Below, piece after piece: positions 42,129 through 50,926 of a stretch of 64,000 nucleotides of DNA. The stretch is from VRUE01 sp963703895. GTDB lineage: Bacteria > Actinomycetota > Thermoleophilia > Solirubrobacterales > 70-9. The notes under the pieces were generated by a model. That model was not told the DNA's origin. It saw only the letters and a program-made list of their open reading frames with translations, and made no database searches. The translations under genes and the position numbers were made by a program. The stretch is from contig CAVPFX010000001.1 of the NCBI GenBank assembly GCA_963703895.1, forward strand, positions 62,001 to 126,000. The letters are read 5' to 3'. The first letter of the stretch is position 1. Every line of letters begins with the position of its first letter.

Positions 42129-42973
42129 ACGCCCATCCCGCCGCGCTCGAGCTGCGCGAGATCTCGGGCCCGCGCGCCCTGGATTCGGACTGGCGACGCT
42201 TCTGGCACCTGCTCTGGCTCAGCTCCGTGGCCGAGTTCAAGCTCGTCTACGCCGGATCCGTGCTCGGCTACTTCTGGACCCTGGCCCGGCCACTGGCGAT
42301 GTTCGGGGTGATCTACCTGGTCTTCAGTCAGATCCTCGGCATCGGCGCTGGCATCGTCAACTATCCGGCGATGCTGCTGCTCAACCTGCTCGTCTTCCAG
42401 TTCTTCACCGATGCCTGCACGCGCTCGATCCGAGCGATGGTCGCCAGCGAAGGCGTGTTGCGAAAGATGGAGTTCCCGCGGGCGGTGATCCCGCTCTCGG
42501 TGGTCCTGACCTCGGTCTTCACCTTCCTGCTCAACCTCGTCGCGATCATGGCGATCCTCGTCACGACCGGGCTCGAGCCGCTGACGACCTGGCTGCTGGT
42601 CCCCCTGGTCCTGCTGGCGGCGCTGGTCTTCACGATCGGGATGGCCTTCATCCTCTCGACCCTCTTCGTCCAGTTCCGCGACGTCTCCCAGATCTGGGCG
42701 GTGGTATCCCTGGCGTTGTTCTACGCCTCGCCGATCATGTACCCGGTCGAGCAGATCCCGCCCGACTTCCGCTGGGTCCTGATCGCAAACCCGCTGGCGC
42801 CAGTCTTCGAGCTAATGCGAAAGTGGGCCGTCGACCCCTCCGCCCCGAGTGTGACCGAGATCGCCGGGGGCGCCTGGGGATGGATCGGCCCCGGACTCGG
42901 CTTCGCCTTCGTCTGCGGTTTTGCCCTGCTTCTGTTCCGCCACAAGGTTCGCACGCTCGCCGAGCAGCTTTGA
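42125..42973 (+). CDS. wzm: ABC exporter permease (Wzm/TagG-type)
   Basis: 282 aa ABC-2 membrane protein with six helices. FWHLLWLSSVAEFKLVYAGS followed by VLGYFWTLARPLAMFGVIYL is the amphipathic N-terminus and first helix. MEFPRAVIPLSVVLTSVFTF and YASPIMYPVEQIP are hallmark segments of O-polysaccharide/teichoic acid exporters. It forms the channel with the Wzt ATPase to move a finished lipid-linked glycan. The end overlaps the next GT start (TTGA). Confidence 0.94.
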   Translation: MNAHPAALELREISGPRALDSDWRRFWHLLWLSSVAEFKLVYAGSVLGYFWTLARPLAMFGVIYLVFSQILGIGAGIVNYPAMLLLNLLVFQFFTDACTRSIRAMVASEGVLRKMEFPRAVIPLSVVLTSVFTFLLNLVAIMAILVTTGLEPLTTWLLVPLVLLAALVFTIGMAFILSTLFVQFRDVSQIWAVVSLALFYASPIMYPVEQIPPDFRWVLIANPLAPVFELMRKWAVDPSAPSVTEIAGGAWGWIGPGLGFAFVCGFALLLFRHKVRTLAEQL

Positions 42974-43893
42974 GCCTTTCGGTAGTCGTCGTCACCTGGG
43001 AATGCGCCGACCACCTGGCGCGCCTAGTCGAGTCGATGAACCACCACCTCGACACCAGTGCGGAGCTGATCGTGATCGACAACGACTCGGCTGACGATCC
43101 TGGGCGGGCGGCAGCCGGCTGGCAAGGCAAAACGCACTTCCAGCGCCTCGAATCGAACCGCGGCTTCGGCGCGGCTTCGAACCTGGGGGTCGGCGTCTCG
43201 GAGTCTGACGCGGTGGTCCTGCTCAACCCCGATACGGAGTTGCTCGATGACGGCCTCCCGCGCCTCGCTACCTTCGCGCTGGAGCACGAGTGCCTCGTCG
43301 GTCCCCGCCTTCTCAATCCAGACCTGAGCGTCCAGCCGTCGGCCAGCGGCTCTCCGGTGGGCACTTGGCCCTGGATCGGGGCGCTGGTACCTGGTCGCTT
43401 GCAGCCTCACTTCGCTCGCCTCAGAAGCGAGCCCTGGCGGCTTGGCTCGCGAGCGCCGGTCGCCTGGCTCTCGGCAGCCTGCGTCGCGGCCCCGCGGCGT
43501 CTCCTCCTCCGCCTCGGTCCCTTCGACCCAGCGATCCACCTCTATGCGGAGGACATGGACCTCGGCCTGCGCGCTGGGGCGATCGGGGTTCGCTCCTGGA
43601 TCTGCCCCGAACTGGCCCAAGTAATCCACCGTCGCCGCGGCTCCACCGCCAGGCGCTGGCCAGACGGGCCCGAGCTGGAGGCGGCGATCAACCGGCGGGC
43701 GGTGGTGAGACGCGCGTACGGCTCAAAGGCGGAGCACCGCGCCTGGCTTGCGCAGCGGTTGAATCTACGACTCAGGGTGAGCGCAAAGCGGGTGCTTCGG
43801 CTCGATGCGGAGAAGGAGGACCGGGCGTTGGTGGCCGCCCGCCGAGCGGCGAGCCCTCCTCCGCTGCCAGCGTTTCCGCCACCAACTGGGTAA
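42970..43893 (+). CDS. GT2 glycosyltransferase (TTG start)
   Basis: 307 aa. SVVVVTWECADHLARLVESM, NRGFGAASNLGVG and VLLNPDTELLDDGLP (metal site) with HLYAEDMDLGLRAGAIG (ED motif) define the GT2 family. The start TTG at 42970 overlaps the wzm TGA stop, the expected coupling; the upstream open frame is noise. The last 122 bp overlap the convergent GT4 gene end, so one of the two C-termini may be shorter in practice. Confidence 0.87.
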   Translation: MSLSVVVVTWECADHLARLVESMNHHLDTSAELIVIDNDSADDPGRAAAGWQGKTHFQRLESNRGFGAASNLGVGVSESDAVVLLNPDTELLDDGLPRLATFALEHECLVGPRLLNPDLSVQPSASGSPVGTWPWIGALVPGRLQPHFARLRSEPWRLGSRAPVAWLSAACVAAPRRLLLRLGPFDPAIHLYAEDMDLGLRAGAIGVRSWICPELAQVIHRRRGSTARRWPDGPELEAAINRRAVVRRAYGSKAEHRAWLAQRLNLRLRVSAKRVLRLDAEKEDRALVAARRAASPPPLPAFPPPTG

Positions 43894-45028
43894 ATCGCGC
43901 CGCCACCGGCTCCGGAGCGAATCGGCGTAACACGTCCGCCCGACCCGCGGAGGCAAGCCTTGCCGCGAGCTCGGGCTCGGTCAGCAAGCGCAGCATGCTC
44001 GCGGCGAGTTGGTCGGGCTGGTCGGGCTCGACGAGGAGCGCGCTCTCACCATCGCGGAGCACCTCCGAAACCGCTCCCACCCGGGTCGAGACGACCGGGC
44101 GACCGGCGATCAGCGCCTCGCAAGCCACCCTGCCGAAGGACTCCGGGATGCGGGCGGGATTGACCACCAGGTCGGCCGCCGCGTAGACGTCCGCAGTCGT
44201 CTCAACCGCGCCGACGAAATCCACCGCCGCGGAGAGGCCGAGACCATCGACGAGGTTTCCGAGCCGGGCGCGGTAGCCGAGGTCGCGGTCGCGCTCAAAG
44301 GGCTCGCCCACGATCAGGCAACGAGCCGAGGGGAGTCGCTTCCTGAGCGTCGCGAAGGCACGCAGCAGCACGTCCTGGCCGCGGCCGCGGGTGATGTTGC
44401 CCACCGCGACCACGCAGGGCTGGCTGTCGGCAATTCCGTAGTGCCGACGAAGGGCCCCGCGATCGCCATCGCCGTAGACGTCGGCGATCGGCGGGTAGAG
44501 CGTCTCGATCCGCGCGCCGCCAGCCGGGAACTGGTCGGCGACCGCCTCAGAGCAAGCGACGACCAGGGTGGCGCGCCGGGCCGTCCAGCGCAGCAGGCTG
44601 CTGGCGACGATTCTTTTCGGCAACGAGGGGAGCCGTTCGGGGCTGAGCAACTCCGACGCGTGGACAAGGACGGGTATGCCCTCCTTCTCCGCGGCGTGTA
44701 CGGCGGCCGGCAACATCATCGAGGTGGTGACCACGAGATCCGGACGGGCCTCGGCGAAATGCCTTCGAAACTCGCCCTCTTCGGTACCCAAGCGAGCAAT
44801 ATGGCGGTGGGCGCCGAAGATCGTGTCGGGGAAGGTGAGGGCCGAGAAATCGAGCTTTCTGACGGGGCCGAGGTCAGACAGCTCGCGCTGGGCCGGGCCA
44901 AAACCAGGGACGATGAAGTCCAGCGCCACCCCTTGCTCGAACCCTCCGAGCCGGTAGCGGAGCGAGCGCAGCGCACCGCTCATTCCCTCGTAGTGAAGAA
45001 CTACCGATATGCGCATGTCCCGCCTCAT
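43772..45028 (-). CDS. GT4-family glycosyltransferase
   Basis: 418 aa GT-B enzyme. ISVVLHYEGMSGALRSLRYR begins the acceptor domain; CVVAVGNITRGRGQDVLLRA, VYAAADLVVNPARIPESFGR and VACEALIAGRPVVSTRVGAV carry the GT4 donor site (E-x7-E: E in PESFGR and CEAL). It transfers a sugar to the growing glycan in the cytoplasm. The 3' end overlaps the convergent GT2 gene by 122 bp. A start at the second Met (MRISVVLHYEG) is equally plausible. Confidence 0.9.
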   Translation of the reverse strand: MRRDMRISVVLHYEGMSGALRSLRYRLGGFEQGVALDFIVPGFGPAQRELSDLGPVRKLDFSALTFPDTIFGAHRHIARLGTEEGEFRRHFAEARPDLVVTTSMMLPAAVHAAEKEGIPVLVHASELLSPERLPSLPKRIVASSLLRWTARRATLVVACSEAVADQFPAGGARIETLYPPIADVYGDGDRGALRRHYGIADSQPCVVAVGNITRGRGQDVLLRAFATLRKRLPSARCLIVGEPFERDRDLGYRARLGNLVDGLGLSAAVDFVGAVETTADVYAAADLVVNPARIPESFGRVACEALIAGRPVVSTRVGAVSEVLRDGESALLVEPDQPDQLAASMLRLLTEPELAARLASAGRADVLRRFAPEPVAARFTQLVAETLAAEEGSPLGGRPPTPGPPSPHRAEAPALRSP

Positions 45029-45079
45029 CGCTCGGCGCCCAGAATAGTGAGATCACGGCTATTGTTTCCAGCGCTGCGA

Positions 45080-45577
45080 ATGAGCGGACGCGTATACAGG
45101 TGGGCAGGGGTTTTCGTCGCGGCGATCTCGCTCATCGCTGTCACCGGCTGCGGCAACTCCGGCGATAGCAGCGCAACGGGAGAAACGGCCGCGATCGTCA
45201 CCGGCCCACCGCTCCTGAAGCAAGCCGAAGTGGAAGCTGAGAAGGCGGGCACGCCCGAGCGGACCGCGCTTGAATGGTGGTTCGCGGTACAGCAGAACGA
45301 CCCCGAAAAGGCGGTGACGTTCTACGCCGAAGAACCCCCCGTCCCGGCCCTGGCGGGTCAGCTGAACCTGGTCGGCGGCACCCTCGGCGGATCGGTTCAG
45401 GTCAAGTCGGTGAAACGGTCGGGGAAGGAAGCAACCGTAGTGGCGACCCAGACGATCCCCGGCGCCGAGCCGCCTTCGCGCGAGGTGACCGTGCGCTTGG
45501 TGCAGGCCGGCGGCAGCTGGAAGCTCGCCGACAACCTCACCCTCGACGAAGCCGTCAAGCAGGTTCAGGGGGGCTAG
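45080..45577 (+). CDS. Lipoprotein, novel paralogous family (A)
   Basis: 165 aa. Signal peptide with lipobox VTGC (GVFVAAISLIAVTGCGNS), a Thr/Glu-rich linker and a compact domain: TALEWWFAVQQNDPEKAVTF, EEPPVPALAGQLNLVGG, and a terminal strand VQAGGSWKLADNLTLDEAV. The fold may be NTF2-like (inference from the helix-then-sheet order and the GGSWKLAD ending). It is clearly paralogous to the protein at 46466. Its last 23 bp overlap the convergent sulfotransferase. It should be anchored on the outer face of the membrane. Function unknown. Confidence 0.8.
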   Translation: MSGRVYRWAGVFVAAISLIAVTGCGNSGDSSATGETAAIVTGPPLLKQAEVEAEKAGTPERTALEWWFAVQQNDPEKAVTFYAEEPPVPALAGQLNLVGGTLGGSVQVKSVKRSGKEATVVATQTIPGAEPPSREVTVRLVQAGGSWKLADNLTLDEAVKQVQGG

Positions 45578-46427
45578 CTTCGGGCGACGCCTCCCCTGGC
45601 GGGAGGTGGACGGCCAGAGCCCGGTCGAGCAGCGCGGCGGCGTGCGCGTACAGCTCGCTGTCGAGAGCGGTGCGTTCGAGGATCGCGGCTCTGGTCTCGG
45701 CCGGCACCTCGACCTGGGCCGAGGGAACCGGATTGACGTTCAGCTCGGGCAGCTCCCCGACCGGCTCCCAACCAATCATCGCCGACAACAGCCGCACCGA
45801 CTCCTCCATGCGCTCGGTCAGGCCGACCCAGGCGAAGGAGTCGAGTCGAGCCTTCGCGACACCCAGCAACTCCTCGTCGGCGAGGGGAACGTCCAGATCC
45901 ACACCCGCGTCGAGCGGCGGCAGGTTGCCGGGGACCATGCCGACCATCAAGCGCGTTTGCAGGTTGACGATCTCGCCTTGGGTTTCGGGGTGCTCGACGA
46001 AATCGAGAAGCGGCATCGTCTCGCCCTCACCGAGGCCGAGCACCTCGCGCAGCCAGTGTTCGGACCAGCGCATCACGTGCTGGTAGGCGGAGACGGTGCG
46101 GGCGACGGGATCGCGCATCACCGTGATCACCACCGGGTCGACCGCGAGCCGATCGTGGATCGCTCGGTCCCCGGGGCCGAACCAGTAATGACCGCGGGCG
46201 CAGCGAATCCGGGCCAGCTCGACCACCGACATCTCCGCGATCAGCCCCTCCGCTTCCCGCCAGTCCTGGACCTGAAGGATCGCCCCCTCGCCGTAGTGGG
46301 CGTCGAGGACCGCGGTGAGACTGATGCCGCCGGTCTTGGGAACGTGAAGGAAGAACAGCAACTCCCGGTCGCCGGGCGGCAGCGCTCTGGGCGCGATTTC
46401 AAGCGCTTGTCCGGCCGGGGAGACCAC
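45555..46427 (-). CDS. Sulfotransferase-family protein
   Basis: 290 aa from GTG 46427. LLFFLHVPKTGGISLTAVLD is the 5'-phosphosulfate-binding PKTGGT/S loop, and VVITVMRDPVARTVSAYQHV is the 3'-phosphate-binding motif of PAPS-dependent sulfotransferases. It would sulfate a carbohydrate or lipid carrier. The upstream frame to 46550 would overlap the divergent lipoprotein gene, so the GTG was chosen. Flanking genes on both sides encode paralogous lipoproteins on the opposite strand. Confidence 0.82.
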   Translation of the reverse strand: MVSPAGQALEIAPRALPPGDRELLFFLHVPKTGGISLTAVLDAHYGEGAILQVQDWREAEGLIAEMSVVELARIRCARGHYWFGPGDRAIHDRLAVDPVVITVMRDPVARTVSAYQHVMRWSEHWLREVLGLGEGETMPLLDFVEHPETQGEIVNLQTRLMVGMVPGNLPPLDAGVDLDVPLADEELLGVAKARLDSFAWVGLTERMEESVRLLSAMIGWEPVGELPELNVNPVPSAQVEVPAETRAAILERTALDSELYAHAAALLDRALAVHLPPGEASPEASPPEPA

Positions 46428-46465
46428 GGGGCGAGGGTATCCGAGTGGGTAGTCTTGCCGGCTTG

Positions 46466-46960
46466 ATGAGGGAGCGACGTCTCGCAGCGGCAATAGCCCT
46501 CCTGGCATGCGTGGGTTTCCTCCTTGGCTGCGGCGGCGGCACCGATCCAACCCAATCCGAGGACAACGGACCGGTGAACCTGTCGATTGAGGATGTCGAC
46601 GCCGCCAAGTTCGGGACGCCGCAATACGCCGCCCTGCAGTGGTGGCAAGCGGTCCAGTTCAACAAACCGGAGCTGGCACGACCTTTTTACGCGCAGGAAC
46701 CGCCCCTGCCCGACCTGGCCGGCCAGTTCAACGTCCTCGCAGGCGCTCTCGCCGGCTTGCCAAGGATCGAGGAGGTGCGGCGCAAGGGCCCGCGCACCGT
46801 GCTCGTCATCGACTGGACCGAGCGCGAGCAGAAGCCGCACTCGACCAAGGTCCAGTTGCGGATGGTGCGGGTCGCGGGTAAGTGGAAGCTGGCCGACAAC
46901 CGCTTGCTGAACGTCCTGCTCCAGCAGCGCGAAGAACGAAAGCAGAGCACCGTGCCATGA
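46466..46960 (+). CDS. Lipoprotein, novel paralogous family (B)
   Basis: 164 aa. Lipobox LLGC in IALLACVGFLLGCGGGTDPT. The domain mirrors family member A: ALQWWQAVQFNKPELARPFY, EPPLPDLAGQFNVLAGALAG, RMVRVAGKWKLADNRLLNVL. GTG at 46445 is an alternative start. It ends in an ATGA overlap with the large GT-methyltransferase gene, so the two are co-translated. The pair of paralogues around the sulfotransferase suggests duplication. Confidence 0.8.
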   Translation: MRERRLAAAIALLACVGFLLGCGGGTDPTQSEDNGPVNLSIEDVDAAKFGTPQYAALQWWQAVQFNKPELARPFYAQEPPLPDLAGQFNVLAGALAGLPRIEEVRRKGPRTVLVIDWTEREQKPHSTKVQLRMVRVAGKWKLADNRLLNVLLQQREERKQSTVP

Positions 46961-49900
46961 ACGCCTGCACGATCATCGCCAAGAACTACGTCGCCCACGC
47001 CCGCGTGCTCGCCGAGTCGTTCTTGCAAGCCCATCCGGACGGCACCTTCCACGTTCTCGTCATCGACAACTTCGCCGGCTGGATCGATCCCGCCGAGGAG
47101 CCCTTCGAGATCCTCGGCATCGACCGGATCGACCTCCCCAACGCCGAGCGGATGGCGGCTTCCTACGACGTGCTGGAAGCTCTCAACCGCGGTCAAGCCG
47201 TGGCTCCTGCGGCACCTGCTCGCGCAACCGGGGGTCGATGCGATCACCTATCTCGACCCCGATATCTGGGTCGCGGAGTCGCTGCAAGAGATCGACAACC
47301 TGGCCCGCGAGCACGGCACCGTGTTGACCCCGCACTTCACCGCCGCCCTGCCACGGGACGGGCTGCGACCCAGCGAAGAGGACATCCTCATAGCTGGCAC
47401 CTACAACCTCGGCTTCATCGCCCTGGGCGCAGGCGAGCAATCGACCCAGTTGCTCGATTGGTGGGCCGAGCGGCTCGAGCACCATTGCGTGGTCGACCCC
47501 GAGAACGGCCGCTTCGTCGACCAGCGCTGGATCGACCTCGTACCGGGGATCTGGAGCGACGTTTGCATCCTCCGCGACCCGGGCTACAACGTCGCCTACT
47601 GGAATCTCGCCAGACGCAACTTCGAGCAGCGTGACGGCGACTACCTCGTCGACGGCAAGCCGCTTCGCTTCTTCCACTTCAGCGGCTTCGACCCGTTCCG
47701 GCCGGAAGAGTTGAGCCGGCACCAGAACCGGATCGACGTCGCCGACGTCGCCGCCCTGGCCACGATCTGCTCGAATCACGCCGAGGCGCTGTTGGCGCAC
47801 GGACACGGCGAGGCCACCTCGTGGTCCTATCAGTGGGGGTCTCTGCCCAACGGGATCAGGCTCGACCGTCCCGCCCGGCAGGTCCACCGCGAGGCGATCG
47901 AGGCTGGGCGCCTGAGGGCTTCGGTCTTCTCCCCCCGTGGTGCCAAGCGCTTCGTCAACTACCTGAACGAGGCCCCCGGTGGAAACGGGGGCGTCAGCCG
48001 CTACGCGAGGGCCGTCCGCGACTCGCGCGCGGACCTGCGCGAGGCTTTCCCCGACGTAGAGGGGCGCGACGGAGCCGCCTTTTCCCTCTGGATGCACGAG
48101 AACGCCGCCGCACTGCACATCTCGGAGCGACTGCTGCCGCGGAAGGCCGGGGTGACGCGGGCGAGCAGCAACGGCGGCGTCGGCCACGGGGACGGAGAGC
48201 TCGGGGTCAACCTGGCGGGCTACCTCAGCTCCGAGCTCGGCGTCGGCGAGGCCGCCCGGCAGATGCGGCTCGCGCTCGAGTCGGTTGGGGTCCGCACGGC
48301 ACCCGTGGATGTGCCGGTCGAGGCGGCGCAGATGCCGGCCAGCTTCGGTCGCCTCACCGATCGCGACGTGCCCTACGACTTCAACCTGATCTGCGTCAAC
48401 GCCGACATGCTCCCCGAGCTCGCCGGCGCCGCCGGCGAGCGGCTGCTGGCGGGGCGACGCTCGGCCGGGCTCTGGTTCTGGGAGGTATCGCAGTTTCCGC
48501 AGCGCTGGCGCGGCTCCTTCGACCACGTCGACGAGGTATGGGTCGCGTCCGAGCACATCGCCGCGGCAGTTCGGCCGCTCTCGCCGGTCCCCGTGGAGAC
48601 GGTCCGCGTTCCCGTCACCCCGACCGCCCCGGCCAAGATGAGCCGCGCCGAGCTCGGCCTGCCCGAGGACTTCTGCTTCCTCTTCGTCTTCGACTACCGC
48701 AGCGTCTTCCAGCGCAAGAATCCGCTCGGGACAGTCGAAGCGTTCCGGGCGGCGTTCGAGCCCGATTCCGGCGCATCGCTCGTGGTCAAGTCGGTGTCGG
48801 GGGACCTCTTCCCCGAGCAGGCCGCGGAGCTCGCGGCGGCGGCCGCGGAGCACCCCAACGTCCACCTGATCGAGGAGACGGTGGCGGCCGAGGTCAAGAA
48901 CGCGATGATCGAGAGCTGCGATTGCTACGTCTCGCTGCACCGCTCCGAGGGCCTCGGACTGACGATGGCCGAGGCGATGTACTTCGGCAAGCCGGTGATC
49001 GCAACCGCCTACTCGGGCAACCTCGACTTCATGACCGCGGACAACAGCTATTTGGTCGAGCACTCGATGGTCCGCATCGGCACCGGCGCCGGTCCCTATC
49101 CAGAGGATGCCGAGTGGGCGGAGCCCGATCTCGAGCGCGCCGCGAAGCGGATGCGAGACGTCTTCGAGCATCGCGACGAGGCGGCGGCAAGGGGACGGCG
49201 GGCAGCCGACGACATTCGTCGCACGCACTCGCCCGAGGCGGCCGGCGAGCTTCTCGTCGCCCGCCTCTCGGCCGAGCGCGCCGCCGCGCCAACCTCCGAG
49301 GCGGCCGGGCCAACCGCAGTGGTGCCACGGCCGGCGCCGCTGCCAAGCGCCGACCCGGCCTCGGGGCGAGCGCAGCTGCACCACCTGCTCAGGTTCGGCG
49401 ACCCACCCCCGCGACAAGGCGCCGGTCGCTTCCGCGGCTTCCTCAAGCGCGCCTTCATGCGCGTGCTGCGGCCCTACGCCTCGCACCAGCAACGGATCAA
49501 TCTCAGCGCCGCGGCCGCGATCGACGAGCTTGGCGCCACGATCGCCCAGCTCGATGAGAGGACGAGCCGAAACAGCGACGAGACCGGTCAGCGCCTCAGC
49601 GAAGAGATCGCCCTGCTCCGATCCGAGCTGGGTCGAAGCGCAAGCGAGATCAGCGAAACCCTGGCCTCCCGCTCGGCCGAGGTGGAGGACCTCCGCGGCT
49701 CGATCGGCGAGGTGGAGGATGCGGTCGACGAGACCCTCGAGTCCCAGCGGGCGTTGTCAAAGCAAGCGGCCGAGAATGGCGCCTCTCTGCGCCTCACTGA
49801 CCAGGGCCTGAGCAAGCTCCGCCACTCGGTCGAGGAGGTCGAGGCGCACATGGCCGCGACGATCGAGGCCAGGGCCAAGAGCATCGCGCAAAGCACTGAA

Positions 49901-50923
49901 GCGCTGGAGGCAAGGCTCGCGATGCGCGATAAGAGCGATGAGCAGGCGCGGATCGAGGCGAGCCAAGCGATCGAGAGCATCGAAGATGAGCTGACCGCAA
50001 CCAAGGCCGCGCTGGACGGCCTGGGCGAGCTCGGTGCCGAGCTTGACTCCACCAAGCAGGCCCTCAAGGCCCTCGAGAGCGACGTCGACGGCACCCTCAA
50101 CCGGGATCGCCGCAAGGTCGAAGCGCTGGCGCAGACCCAGAGCGGCTTCTCCGATGAGGTCGCCACCAAGCTGACCGAGCTGCGCGAGCGCGCCGACCAG
50201 GCGAGCGCGCTGGTCCAGGCGAGCGCCGCGAAGCCGTACATGACGCCCGGCAGCTTCACCACCCACCAGCACCCCCAGCTTGGCGCGGTCACCGGCTTCG
50301 AGGAAAAGGGATCCGGTGGCTACCGCGGGTTCGAGGACATCTTCCGCGGGCCCGAGGAGCTGATCCGCGATCGCCAGGGCGTCTATGCCGACCTCGTCAA
50401 AGGCTTCGGACCCGTCCTCGACGCCGGCTGCGGCCGGGGGGAGTTTCTCGATCTCCTGCGCGAGGCCGGGATCGAGCGCCTCGGCATCGACTGCGAGGCG
50501 GAGATGGTCGAGCGCTGCCACGAGAAGGGGCACGAGGAGGTCGAGCAGGCCGACCTGGTCGAGTACCTGCAAGGGCGCTCGAAAGGGTCGCTCGGCGCCG
50601 TCTTCAGCGCGCAAGTAATCGAGCACCTGGAGCTGGGCGCGCTGCAGGGCTTTCTCGACCTCGGCCTGGCGGCGCTGCGTCCCGGCGGGCTCTTCATCGC
50701 CGAGACGGTCAACCCGCACTCGGCCCAGGCGCTGAAGGCGTTCTGGGTCGACCCAACTCATCGCCAGCCGCTCTTCCCGGAGACGATGCTCGCCCTCTGC
50801 CAACTCGCCGGCTTCGCCTCGGCTCACGTCTTCTGCCCCCTCGGTGAGGGCGACTGGGAGAAGGACAGGCTTGCCCAGGGCGAGTACGCCGTCGTCGCGG
50901 TCGCGCCCGAGCGGGACGCCTAG
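46957..50923 (+). CDS. GT - GT4 - coiled coil - methyltransferase fusion (one frameshift)
   Basis: About 1,321 aa when one extra base at 47179 is skipped: the first frame runs to MAASYDVLE and the +1 frame continues LSTAVKPWLLRHLL. Domains: GT with metal site TYLDPDIWV (1 to about 330); GT4 domain about 415-775 (AGYLSSELGVGEAARQ, FDYRSVFQRKNPLGTVEAFR, HRSEGLGLTMAEAMYFGKPV); Pro-rich linker; long coiled coil about 843-1091; C-terminal SAM methyltransferase about 1108-1321 (VLDAGCGRGEFLDLLREAG). The coiled coil plus methyltransferase recalls WbdD-type chain terminators, with extra GT modules. It is coupled to lipoprotein B by ATGA. A downstream GTG at 47321 would lack the DxD site. Confidence 0.8.
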
Positions 50924-50926
50924 CTC

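Noticed and set aside
47321..50923. Separate gene beginning at GTG 47321
   Set aside because: Coding similarity continues upstream in the same frame to 47180 and includes the GT metal-binding site, so the GTG is internal.
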